A DNA stretch of 58,230 bases. It comes from Flavobacteriales bacterium. Lineage in GTDB: Bacteria > Bacteroidota > Bacteroidia > Flavobacteriales_C > GCA-002722245. The notes under the pieces are model-generated. The model saw nothing but the letters and a program-made list of their open reading frames with translations. It made no database searches and was not told the origin of the DNA. Made by a program: the position numbers and the translations under genes. Below, piece by piece: positions 27,812 to 36,015 of the stretch. The stretch lies in assembly GCA_023251075.1 (NCBI GenBank), contig JAHEZM010000020.1, positions 1 through 58,230 of the forward strand, given 5' to 3'. Within the stretch, counting starts at the first letter, position 1; the number at the start of each line of letters is the position of its first letter.

Positions 27812-28528
27812 TCAAATAATTTTAATAGCTACTTGACCGTAATTATTTACAGCACCAATAACTTTATACTTTTGGTAAAAGGAAGAGGAATAATGTTCGA
27901 GCGCTCTGAATTCGCCCATCAAATAGCCAAAATCATCAAAAATTATAACATCATCTTTTTTTAAGTGAGGATGAAGAGTAGACAAAACAAACAGAGTAGA
28001 ACTGTATAAATCGGCATCAAGATGAATCACCTTTTTTCGGTTCAATGTAGTTGATTTCAAGAATTCAAATAAGGTATTTTGATATAAGCCTTTTATGAAA
28101 TTAACACGGTCATCTTGTATTTGGGGAAAATTTCCATCCTGATTAAAGTCTCCTTGTTTATTGTGAAACCAAGCTTCAGGTAAACCCACAAAAGTATCGA
28201 AACCGTAAAATTTTGAATTTTCGCATTTATTGGCAGAACTCCACCACTTAATGGAGGTACCTGAAGCAACTCCAAATTCCAAATAATCAATTTCTTTATC
28301 TAATTCCTCATTCGTGAATATTTTTTCGTGGAGTATGAAGCGCCTTTTCGTTATATTTTTTTCAACCTTTTTATTGTCTAACACCGATGGTTTATGCACT
28401 CTAAGCCATTTAGAAAAGTAGGCAAAGTAAACTAAAGTTTCCAGATAATAGAGCAAGTATTTTAGGGGCGCGAATAAATTCAGTTTAATGAATAAATTAT
28501 GTATTTGATAGTATAAAGTACGTTTCAT
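27812..28528 (-). CDS. TylF/MycF-like SAM-dependent methyltransferase
   Basis: The 238-residue protein shows the SAM-binding motif YLEFGVASGTSIKWW and the later metal/substrate segment VIHLDADLYSSTL, then DDVIIFDDFGYLMGEFRA. These match the macrocin O-methyltransferase (TylF) family, which methylates sugar hydroxyls. No glycosyltransferase is adjacent, so the acceptor is unknown. It is the first gene of a two-gene unit with the MBL hydrolase. Confidence 0.8.
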   Translation of the reverse strand: MKRTLYYQIHNLFIKLNLFAPLKYLLYYLETLVYFAYFSKWLRVHKPSVLDNKKVEKNITKRRFILHEKIFTNEELDKEIDYLEFGVASGTSIKWWSSANKCENSKFYGFDTFVGLPEAWFHNKQGDFNQDGNFPQIQDDRVNFIKGLYQNTLFEFLKSTTLNRKKVIHLDADLYSSTLFVLSTLHPHLKKDDVIIFDDFGYLMGEFRALEHYSSSFYQKYKVIGAVNNYGQVAIKII

Positions 28529-28599
28529 AGGGGATAAACAATTTTTGTAAAACTATTAAAAAATAAACGATCGAAAAACAATATGCTTTTGGAAAATTC

Positions 28600-29820
28600 T
28601 CATGGTAAATAACATAGAAAATTCTTCTCTACCGGTTTCAATAGATTAGCTACATTAAACAAATCGAAAGTTTCGCTGATTTCCTTAACAGATCCATCTT
28701 TGTATAACAACATGATAGGCGATTTATCTCTGCGATAAATTTGATTTTTAATAGTATCCGTAAAAACAAAATACTCCATTTCTTCCTTACTCACAGAATA
28801 ATTCGATTTTAATTTTTCGATATAAGACGAATCGATGAGTTCGCTACTTAGTTCTACTTTATACAATTTGCGATTGATGAGATGTTTACAAAGCGTAGAC
28901 AAAATTGGATCACTATGTGTTTGCCAAACTTTAATCGATGTTAAAACATCGTAATCATCTAATTGTCCGAAAGCATTCAGCAATTCAGCATTTTTTTCAA
29001 AATCAGCACTGCTGAAGTCGTTGTATAAAAACTGGTGAAAAGAGGGAGTACAAAAAAGCTCTACTTTTTTTCTGGCCAGTTCCTTAGCGCGTTTCAATGC
29101 TTTGATTAAAAGGAACTCAGCAGCAATTACTGTTTTATGTAAGTAAACCTGCCAATACATGATATGACGAGCGATCAAGAATTTTTCTATAGAATAAATT
29201 CCTTTGGCCTCCACCACTATTTTATCCTCCTTCACATTCAGCATTTTAATGATGCGCTCTACCCCCACTACTCCTTCACTCACACCGGTGTAGAAACTAT
29301 CACGAGTGAGATAATCGAGTCGATCTACATCGAGCTGACTGGAAATCAGTTGATGTAAAAAACGTTTAGGGTATTCATCTTTAAAAATTGAAATAGCCAT
29401 CGTTAATTGTCCTTGAAACTCCTCATTCAATCGATTCATGAACATCATCGATAATTCTTCATGTTGGGTACCTTGAACAATAGTATTTTCTAAGGCATGA
29501 GAAAAAGGGCCATGACCAATATCGTGTAGTAATATTGCAATGGTTGCTGCTTGTGCTTCCTCCTCTGTAATATCAACTCCTTTTGTTTTTAAAGTTGTAA
29601 TTGCTTCTGTAATCAAGTGCATTGCACCTAAAGCATGATGAAACCGAGTGTGGTAAGCCCCCGGATAAACCATGGTAGTAAGGCCCAGTTGTCGGATTCT
29701 TCTTAATCGTTGAAAATACGTGTGTTCTATTAAATCATAAATGATTTCGTAAGGAAGAGTAATAAATCCGTACACTGGATCGTTGATGATTTTTCTTTTA
29801 TTAAACGGCTTGCTGTTCAC
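28600..29820 (-). CDS. HD-domain phosphohydrolase (dGTPase-like)
   Basis: The HD signature is complete: HTRFHHALGAMHL, then ILLHDIGHGPFSHALE, and the distal Asp in DVDRLDYLTRD. These bind a metal for phosphoester hydrolysis, as in dNTP triphosphohydrolases. The gene is divergent from porX. A start at TTG 29877 would run into porX; GTG at 29820 (MNSKPFNKRKIINDPVYGF) fits the family and gives 406 residues. In many Bacteroidota this gene directly precedes lpxD; here about 3.4 kb separates them. Confidence 0.88.
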   Translation of the reverse strand: MNSKPFNKRKIINDPVYGFITLPYEIIYDLIEHTYFQRLRRIRQLGLTTMVYPGAYHTRFHHALGAMHLITEAITTLKTKGVDITEEEAQAATIAILLHDIGHGPFSHALENTIVQGTQHEELSMMFMNRLNEEFQGQLTMAISIFKDEYPKRFLHQLISSQLDVDRLDYLTRDSFYTGVSEGVVGVERIIKMLNVKEDKIVVEAKGIYSIEKFLIARHIMYWQVYLHKTVIAAEFLLIKALKRAKELARKKVELFCTPSFHQFLYNDFSSADFEKNAELLNAFGQLDDYDVLTSIKVWQTHSDPILSTLCKHLINRKLYKVELSSELIDSSYIEKLKSNYSVSKEEMEYFVFTDTIKNQIYRRDKSPIMLLYKDGSVKEISETFDLFNVANLLKPVEKNFLCYLP

Positions 29821-29869
29821 TGAATGTAATTTACTATTTTCGGGTGCGATAGTCACAAAAATAAACAAT

Positions 29870-31426
29870 ATGGACAAGATAAAAATACTTTGGGCGGATG
29901 ATGAGATTGATTTATTGAAACCACACGTACTTTTTTTAACAGCAAAGGGCTACGATGTTACCACAGTATTAAGCGGAAATGAAGCATTAGAAAAAGTTAA
30001 AGCAGAACATTTCGACATTATATTTTTAGATGAAAATATGCCTGGGCTCACTGGCATTGATACTTTACAAGGAATTAAAAAAATAATAAAATCTGTGCCG
30101 GTCATCATGATCACCAAAAGTGAAGAAGAAATGATTATGGAAAATGCCATTGGCAGTGAAATTTCTGATTATTTAATAAAACCGGTTAACCCAAATCAAA
30201 TATTACTGTCGATCAAAAAAAATCTGGATGAGAAAAAATTAGTAAGTCAAAAATCAGTAACCGACTACCAGCAAGAATTTCGAAAAATAGGAATGCGATT
30301 AGGTGATAGAATGAGTTGGCAAGAGTGGATAGATTTCTACAAAGAATTAGTGTATTGGGATATGCAGTTGGATAGAGCCAAAGAACCCAGCATGACTGAT
30401 TTATTTAACATGCAAAAAACGGAAGCCAATCAACAATTCTGCAAATTTGTGGAGCGCAACTATGTAGAGTGGTTTAAAAAACCTGCAGAAGCACCGTTGA
30501 TGTCGCACAATCTTTTTAAGAAAAAAGTATTGCCTCATATAGGTAAAGGCAACCCGGTTTATTTTTTATTGATTGATTGTTTGCGTTACGATCAGTGGAA
30601 AGTTTTACAGGAAGTATTCAGTGAATATTTAAGTGTAAAAGAAGAAGAATGCTATTACTCCATTTTACCTACTGCTACTCAATTTGCACGCAATTCTATA
30701 TTCGCTGGTATCATGCCATCAGAAATTGCTAAAATGTTTCCTTCGATGTGGAAAGATGAAGATGAGGAAGGAAGTAAAAATCAGTTTGAAGAAAATTTTA
30801 TTGAAGCTTTCTTAAAAAGAAACGGACAAAATATTAAATGGAGTTACAATAAAATAGCGCATTTAGATCAAAGTAAACGATTGGTAGACAATATGAATCA
30901 GATTGAAAACAATGATTTGAATGTAATCGTTTTCAACTTTGTGGATGCTTTATCGCATGCAAGAACCGACATTAAAATTTTACGCGAATTGGCAGAAGAT
31001 GAATCGGCTTATCGCTCATTGATTCGATCATGGATTAACCATTCACCATTGTTGGAATTGATAAAAAAAATCAGCAGTAAAAAAGCAACGATTGTTATTA
31101 GTACCGACCACGGAACTATGCGTGTAAAAGAACCGGTAAAAGTAGTAGGCAATAAAGAACTCACCACTAATCTGCGTTACAAGCAAGGACAAGGAATGCA
31201 ATACAATCCGAAAGAAGTTTTTGAAATCACAAAACCAGAAGAAGTTTTTTTACCTAAAACACATATTAGTGCGAGATATATTTTCAGTAAAAATGCTGAT
31301 TTCTTTGCCTATCCAAATAATTTCAATCATTATGCAAAGCATTATAAAAACACTTTTCAGCACGGTGGAATTTCACTGGAAGAAATGATTATTCCGGTAA
31401 TTACCTTAAACAGTAAAACAAACTAA
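29870..31426 (+). CDS. porX: T9SS response regulator PorX
   Basis: PorX regulates type IX secretion genes with the kinase PorY and sigma factor SigP. The N-terminal receiver has the acidic pair in WADDEIDLL, the phospho-acceptor Asp in FLDENMPG, Thr in VIMITK and Lys in YLIKPV. The C-terminal PglZ domain, an alkaline-phosphatase-superfamily enzyme, shows LLIDCLRYDQWK and VISTDHGTMRV. ATG at 29870 (MDKIKILWADDE) gives 518 residues; an upstream frame from 29783 would add 29 residues overlapping the HD gene. PorY is not in this window. Confidence 0.94.
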   Translation: MDKIKILWADDEIDLLKPHVLFLTAKGYDVTTVLSGNEALEKVKAEHFDIIFLDENMPGLTGIDTLQGIKKIIKSVPVIMITKSEEEMIMENAIGSEISDYLIKPVNPNQILLSIKKNLDEKKLVSQKSVTDYQQEFRKIGMRLGDRMSWQEWIDFYKELVYWDMQLDRAKEPSMTDLFNMQKTEANQQFCKFVERNYVEWFKKPAEAPLMSHNLFKKKVLPHIGKGNPVYFLLIDCLRYDQWKVLQEVFSEYLSVKEEECYYSILPTATQFARNSIFAGIMPSEIAKMFPSMWKDEDEEGSKNQFEENFIEAFLKRNGQNIKWSYNKIAHLDQSKRLVDNMNQIENNDLNVIVFNFVDALSHARTDIKILRELAEDESAYRSLIRSWINHSPLLELIKKISSKKATIVISTDHGTMRVKEPVKVVGNKELTTNLRYKQGQGMQYNPKEVFEITKPEEVFLPKTHISARYIFSKNADFFAYPNNFNHYAKHYKNTFQHGGISLEEMIIPVITLNSKTN

Positions 31427-32857
31427 TTACTGAGCGCATTTTACAAATTTTTGGAAAAGAGGAGAACTATCAATCTTTAGGAGGTAAACACCATCTTGAA
31501 GATCACTAACATCAATTGTATTTTTACAGTCACGCTTTATTTCAACACCTTGTAAATCCAATATTCTCACCAATTTAACGTCTCCTTCAATATTCAACAC
31601 ACTAGTGGTAGGGTTGGGATAAATATTACGATGCAACACATTACTCTCATAAGCAGAAAGTAAGGATATTTTAAATATTTCTAATGGTCCTAAATGCGGA
31701 TAAACATTAATATATAACTTCCCATTCTTTTGAGTAAAATCGGTAATGCTAGTATTATTCTGCATTACTATCCATTGTTCACTCATTCCGGCCATATCAA
31801 CTATCACCGTCACTGGTGTCTTTATTGTTAAAGGCGCTAAATAATCGGCTACATTCACTGCTATTTCAGGTTTTGAATCTGCAAAATTCACGGTAGTAAC
31901 TTGTGAGTTTGCACTATAAGAAGCACTAGGAATAAATTTTAATTTTTGCATTTGATAGGTTAAAATTTCTGATACTGTTCCCATCCATAAATCACCACTT
32001 TGTACTTTCGATTTTACATAGTTTAAATGATTTCGATAAGGTGCAACACGAACAGTTCCCCATCCTGAATTTCCTACATTATGTAATTCTCTGTTGGCCC
32101 ACTCACCATACATAATAGCACTATCTACACCCAGATTTAAGGTGCTCAATTGTCCGGCATCATTTTTTAATCCATCTGCATCATCAAACACCTGAACCGA
32201 TGTACGGAAAAAACCTTTATCATCAGGATAAAAATCACCTAAATCATTGGCTTCATAGCCAAAACGAGGATAAGATCTTTGCACACCATCAATCGACCAT
32301 CCTGTACGCGATCCGATGTATCCCATAGATTGTAATTTAGAATTTGCTGTATCCGTAAATTGATCGTAGGGATAAATGTAAAATTTAGGAGCAACACCAG
32401 TTCCTGTAAGGATTGAATTATTGCTATTTACTAATTCTGTATTCCATTCAGAAGTACCCACTGTTTCGCCCCATCCTGTTACATCACAGGGTGACCAGCC
32501 ACGATTTACGGCACAACTATGCGTATGTGAATGATTAATAATTTCGTGATGATGCAAATCAATCATCACATTTTTAGCATAGCCGTAAGGATTAATATAC
32601 CCTTTGATATTTCTGTGGGTTTCGCATTCAATGGCAATAGCACCAAAAGTAATTTTTAAACCGCGATTAAAAGCAATGGTATCCGCATATTGCCATATAC
32701 CATCTACTACCGATGTACCATAATCATCATGAATAATAGTATAGGCTCCTTTCGCATCATTTTTCCATAATGCAATGGTGGCTGTTGGACTTTGAGAATA
32801 TATTTCATGACTAAATAATGCAATAGTAGCAAAGCACAAGAGAATATTTTTTTTCAT
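31427..32857 (-). CDS. T9SS-exported polysaccharide-deacetylase-like protein
   Basis: A signal peptide (MKKNILLCFATIALFS) leads to a NodB-like domain with IIHDDYG (catalytic/metal Asp) and the metal His motif INHSHTHS. The last 80 residues are a T9SS sorting domain with IYPNPTTSVLNIEG and ending LYLLKID-like (VYLLKIDSS). It would remove acetyl groups from a carbohydrate outside the cell; the exact substrate is unknown. I choose ATG at 32857 (476 residues); an upstream frame from 32944 hides the signal peptide. It converges with porX with no gap. Confidence 0.82.
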   Translation of the reverse strand: MKKNILLCFATIALFSHEIYSQSPTATIALWKNDAKGAYTIIHDDYGTSVVDGIWQYADTIAFNRGLKITFGAIAIECETHRNIKGYINPYGYAKNVMIDLHHHEIINHSHTHSCAVNRGWSPCDVTGWGETVGTSEWNTELVNSNNSILTGTGVAPKFYIYPYDQFTDTANSKLQSMGYIGSRTGWSIDGVQRSYPRFGYEANDLGDFYPDDKGFFRTSVQVFDDADGLKNDAGQLSTLNLGVDSAIMYGEWANRELHNVGNSGWGTVRVAPYRNHLNYVKSKVQSGDLWMGTVSEILTYQMQKLKFIPSASYSANSQVTTVNFADSKPEIAVNVADYLAPLTIKTPVTVIVDMAGMSEQWIVMQNNTSITDFTQKNGKLYINVYPHLGPLEIFKISLLSAYESNVLHRNIYPNPTTSVLNIEGDVKLVRILDLQGVEIKRDCKNTIDVSDLQDGVYLLKIDSSPLFQKFVKCAQ

Positions 32858-32993
32858 AGTCGATCTAATAGTATAAAGGGACGAGTAAGATATAAATTCA
32901 AACTCGATATAAAAAAATAGAATTTCACAGAAGTACCGAATCAAAAAAAGAGAATGAAAAAAATAAAAGATCTTATTTACTTATCTTTAAGCC

Positions 32994-33422
32994 ATGAAAT
33001 TTGAAGTGAAAAACTTAAATGAATTAGATCTTGTTGCGAAGCAAATTCTAGACACTTACAAAGACAACAAAATCTTTTTATTAAATGGAGAAATGGGAGC
33101 TGGTAAAACCACTTTAACCAAATCTTTCTGTAAATTTTTACAATGTGATCATGCAGGAGCTAGTCCTACCTTTTCTATTGTTAATGAATACTCCTCTGCC
33201 ACATATCAAAAAGTATATCATTTCGACTGTTATCGATTGAACAATGAGAATGAGGCCTTCGACATAGGTATAGAAGATTATCTCGACTCAAATTTTTACT
33301 GCTTTATTGAATGGCCAGAAAAAATAATTAACTTAATCCCATCAAAGCATATTTGCATTGATATTAGAGAAGAAAATTTAATTCGCATAATCACAGTAAG
33401 GGAAGCAAATGAAATCATCTGA
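32994..33422 (+). CDS. tsaE: tRNA threonylcarbamoyladenosine synthesis ATPase TsaE
   Basis: The P-loop LNGEMGAGKTTLTK is followed by GASPTFSIVNEY and FDCYRL, the TsaE signatures. With TsaB and TsaD it makes t6A37 on ANN-decoding tRNAs. At 142 residues it has standard length. A TATCTTTA box at 32982-32989 ends only 4 bases before the ATG, so the transcript may have almost no leader. Its end overlaps ald by 14 bases. Confidence 0.94.
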   Translation: MKFEVKNLNELDLVAKQILDTYKDNKIFLLNGEMGAGKTTLTKSFCKFLQCDHAGASPTFSIVNEYSSATYQKVYHFDCYRLNNENEAFDIGIEDYLDSNFYCFIEWPEKIINLIPSKHICIDIREENLIRIITVREANEII

Positions 33423-34632
33423 TGATTTATTAAGAAGTTTGGCAAAAACAGCGTTTTTGCCTCAAGAGGAAATGCTTGAAGTAGCTGATAAACAAAGCTC
33501 TTTGTTCATTGGGATCCCAAAAGAAAGTGCTATTCAGGAAACAAGAGTACCCTTGGTTCCTGATTCTGTAGCAGTATTGGTGAATAACGGCCATAGGGTT
33601 CTGGTACAAAGTAACGCAGGAACTGGTGCCAATTTTTCAGATCGAGATTATAGTGAGGCCGGGGCCGAAATCGTACACAGCACCGAAGATGTTTTTAAAG
33701 CAAATGTTTTGTTAAAGGTATCTCCTCCTACTATTGAAGAAATTAAATTTTTAAACCCTTCCTCCAAACAAATTCTTTTCTCTGCTTTGCAATTACCTGT
33801 TCAACCCAGAAATTTCATGCAGCAGTTAATGGCCAAAAAAATCACTGCTATTGCATTTGATTATATTAAAGATGGTGATGGCATTTACCCTATTGTTCGT
33901 GCCATGAGCGAAATTGCGGGTACTTCTTCTATGTTGATTGCGGCAGAATATTTAAGCAATGTGAGAGGCGGACACGGACATATGCTGGGAGGAATTTCAG
34001 GTGTAAAACCTACAGAAGTGGTAATTATTGGTGCAGGCACAGTGGGTGAGTTTGCTACCCGGGCAGCAATAGGATTAGGTGCATCAGTAAGGGTTTTTGA
34101 TAATAATATTTACAAACTACGACGCTTGCAAAATCATGTTGGACAACGATTAAATACTTCTGTAATACAACCAAAAGTATTGCGAAAAGCATTGAAAAAT
34201 GCCGATGTAGTAATTGGTGCCTTGAGTGCGAAAGATGGAAAAACTCCTTGTGTTGTTCCTGAAGATATGGTAGAAGAAATGAAAGCAGGAACAGTAATCG
34301 TTGATGTGAGTATTGATTCAGGCGGGTGTTTTGAAACATCACAGGTAACGTCTCATGAAAATCCAGTATTTGAAAAACACGGTGTAATTCACTATTGCGT
34401 TCCTAATATTGCTTCCCGAGTTTCAAGAACTGCTTCTTATGCCTTGAGTAATGTATTTACGCCTTTGGTTTTGGATATTGGAAACAATGGCGGAATAGAA
34501 AGAATGGTGAAGAAAGACACCGGGCTTCGTCATGGTGTGTATATGTACAAAGGAATTATTACCAATAAAATCCTTGGAGAAACTTTCAATTTACCTTACA
34601 AAGATATTGATTTATTAATGGCAGCATTTTAA
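33409..34632 (+). CDS. ald: Alanine dehydrogenase
   Basis: The enzyme converts L-alanine to pyruvate and ammonia with NAD. The N-terminal domain has IGIPKESAIQETRVPLVPDSV and the NAD domain has VVIIGAGTVGEFATRAAIGLGASVRVFD-like sequence starting at about residue 204. DVSIDSGGCFETS lies near the active site. At 407 residues it is about 35 longer than typical Ald, from an N-terminal extension (SSDDLLRSLAKTAFLPQEE), as in other Bacteroidota members. It overlaps tsaE and is 3 bases before the next gene. Confidence 0.92.
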   Translation: MKSSDDLLRSLAKTAFLPQEEMLEVADKQSSLFIGIPKESAIQETRVPLVPDSVAVLVNNGHRVLVQSNAGTGANFSDRDYSEAGAEIVHSTEDVFKANVLLKVSPPTIEEIKFLNPSSKQILFSALQLPVQPRNFMQQLMAKKITAIAFDYIKDGDGIYPIVRAMSEIAGTSSMLIAAEYLSNVRGGHGHMLGGISGVKPTEVVIIGAGTVGEFATRAAIGLGASVRVFDNNIYKLRRLQNHVGQRLNTSVIQPKVLRKALKNADVVIGALSAKDGKTPCVVPEDMVEEMKAGTVIVDVSIDSGGCFETSQVTSHENPVFEKHGVIHYCVPNIASRVSRTASYALSNVFTPLVLDIGNNGGIERMVKKDTGLRHGVYMYKGIITNKILGETFNLPYKDIDLLMAAF

Positions 34633-34635
34633 CTT

Positions 34636-35118
34636 ATGACCAGAAAACGACGATTTCTAATTTTCTTCTCCAGTGCGGGTTTAATGGTATTGTTTATTAT
34701 GCTGACTTTATATTTTCGTCAGGACAATAACGTTACCACCTCCATCAAAAACATGATTCCCGATTCGAGAGCCAAAGAAGCTCTTTTCGATCCCATGCAA
34801 GATATTATTTTCACCCCTAAAGCCAGCTGTTTGTTAGCGTGTAATGGCATTGGAAACCAGGAATTGATTGCAGCCTTAGAAAATGAAGGTGATGTGGAAT
34901 TGGGGCACGATTCTACCGATGTTCATGTTTTCCCCAAAAGATATTATATTGAAGTACCTATTGGCACCAAAAATTATTATGTGATTGTTAAAGCTGTACT
35001 GGGTCAAATCAAAGGCGATATTGATCATAAAGAAATTAAAAGAGGTCAAACTTTTATAACCAATATTGGTTTGATTGATCAGGCAGAAAAATGCGCCTGT
35101 GATACCATTAAGAATTAA
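34636..35118 (+). CDS. Membrane-anchored DUF4258-like protein
   Basis: An N-terminal membrane helix (FLIFFSSAGLMVLFIMLTLYF) follows a basic MTRKRR end, so most of the 160 residues face the periplasm. The body has paired Cys in ASCLLACNGIGNQELI and CACD at the end, and resembles a degenerate DUF4258 domain. I am only moderately sure of that family. It lies 3 bases after ald and is probably in the tsaE-ald operon. Confidence 0.65.
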   Translation: MTRKRRFLIFFSSAGLMVLFIMLTLYFRQDNNVTTSIKNMIPDSRAKEALFDPMQDIIFTPKASCLLACNGIGNQELIAALENEGDVELGHDSTDVHVFPKRYYIEVPIGTKNYYVIVKAVLGQIKGDIDHKEIKRGQTFITNIGLIDQAEKCACDTIKN

Positions 35119-35130
35119 TTAATTTTTACC

Positions 35131-35237
35131 ATGAAAAAAATTATTTCCTTCTTAGCGAATGCCGATGCATATATTTTCAATTCGATGCAGCTGAAACGAG
35201 TTTATTAAAAGTTAGTGTTGGTCCCGACAAAAAATAA
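35131..35237 (+). pseudogene. Possible remnant of a short gene
   Basis: ATG at 35131 opens MKKIISFLANADAYIF, which stops at 35208 after 25 codons. A second frame across the same bases reads QFDAAETSLLKVSVGPDKK and stops at 35237. Together they look like one small protein broken by an indel, but the segment is too short to be sure. It lies between the DUF4258-like gene and the Cys-rich genes. Confidence 0.3.
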
Positions 35238-35308
35238 CGGCTGTATTAAACACTGTTAATAAAAGTAAAAAATTAGTGATTGGGATTTCGAAGTGTTACC
35301 TTGTTGTA

Positions 35309-35641
35309 ATGAAATTCGTAGCCACCATATTAAGCCTTTTCATTATAATTCTTTTAGTGGCTCCTGTTAGTGCGTTAAAAAGTATTTCTTCAACAAAAGA
35401 ACCTCACACTTGCTGTAAAAGTAAAAAGCAACCTAAACAAGAGGAAAAAGGTCACTGCGGCAGTAAATCATGCAATCCTTTTGTAAGCTGTTGCTCCATG
35501 ATGGGTTTTATTCCAGTGACTTATCACTTACAACTAAAGCAAGCAGATCAGCTCTCTGAAAACACTTTCAACTACTATTCAATTAATTTGATTGGATTTT
35601 CAAATGAAAATTGGCATCCCCCGAAAATATTAGAAGCTTAA
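35309..35641 (+). CDS. Exported Cys-rich protein, possible metal handling
   Basis: ATG at 35309 gives 110 residues with a signal helix (MKFVATILSLFIIILLVAPV). The mature part has CCKSKKQ, HCGSKSCNPFVSCCSMMGF and ends in WHPPKILEA. Seven Cys with neighbouring His and Met suggest metal binding or disulfides. Such small Bacteroidota proteins often sit near metal efflux genes; none is visible here. The longer frame from 35276 would bury the signal. It is 42 bases ahead of a second Cys-rich gene. Confidence 0.7.
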   Translation: MKFVATILSLFIIILLVAPVSALKSISSTKEPHTCCKSKKQPKQEEKGHCGSKSCNPFVSCCSMMGFIPVTYHLQLKQADQLSENTFNYYSINLIGFSNENWHPPKILEA

Positions 35642-35683
35642 AATCAATTCAAATTAAGTTCTAATTATTTAAAATAAAATTTT

Positions 35684-35977
35684 ATGAAAAAGTATATTTC
35701 AATGTTAATGATAGCGTTATTTGCCTTTGGGTTTAACGCTAATGCGGGTGGCGGTGATTGTTGTAAAAAAACCGATTGCTGTAAAAACTGCAAAGATGAA
35801 AAATGTAAAACAACTTGTGAAAAAGTAAGCAAGATGAGTGATACCGAAAAGAAAAGTGAAGAAGGTAAAAAACTCATTGCCGACTGCAAGGAAATGTGTG
35901 TAAAAAACAAATGTTGTTCATCAGATACCACTAAGGCTTGTGAAAGCAAAAAAGGTAAAGGATGTTGTAAACATTAA
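35684..35977 (+). CDS. Exported Cys-rich small protein
   Basis: A signal peptide (MKKYISMLMIALFAFGFNANA) precedes about 76 residues with 15 Cys, arranged as GDCCKKTDCCKNCKDEKC, then CKEMCVKNKCC, CES and a final GKGCCKH. The Cys pairs and spaced CxxC-like units are mixed with Lys, which fits metal chelation more than a structural fold. It is followed by a strong terminator and probably shares a transcript with the Cys-rich gene before it. I do not recognise a named family. Confidence 0.75.
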   Translation: MKKYISMLMIALFAFGFNANAGGGDCCKKTDCCKNCKDEKCKTTCEKVSKMSDTEKKSEEGKKLIADCKEMCVKNKCCSSDTTKACESKKGKGCCKH

Positions 35978-35981
35978 AATT

Positions 35982-36015
35982 AAAAAGCTTCCGTCGAATG
36001 ACGGAAGCTTTTTTT
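35982..36015. terminator. Terminator after the Cys-rich genes
   Basis: AAAAAGCTTCCGTC and GACGGAAGCTTTTT form a 14-bp stem with loop GAAT and a T run. It also reads well on the minus strand for the converging propeller-SpoIIE gene. Confidence 0.85.

Noticed and set aside
25405-28528. A prophage or defence island
   Set aside because: Apart from HigBA there are no phage, integrase, nuclease or defence genes; the block is small and mixed.
29821-29877. Longer HD-protein start at TTG 29877
   Set aside because: It would overlap the porX start and give an untypical hydrophobic N-terminus; GTG 29820 leads straight into the family sequence.
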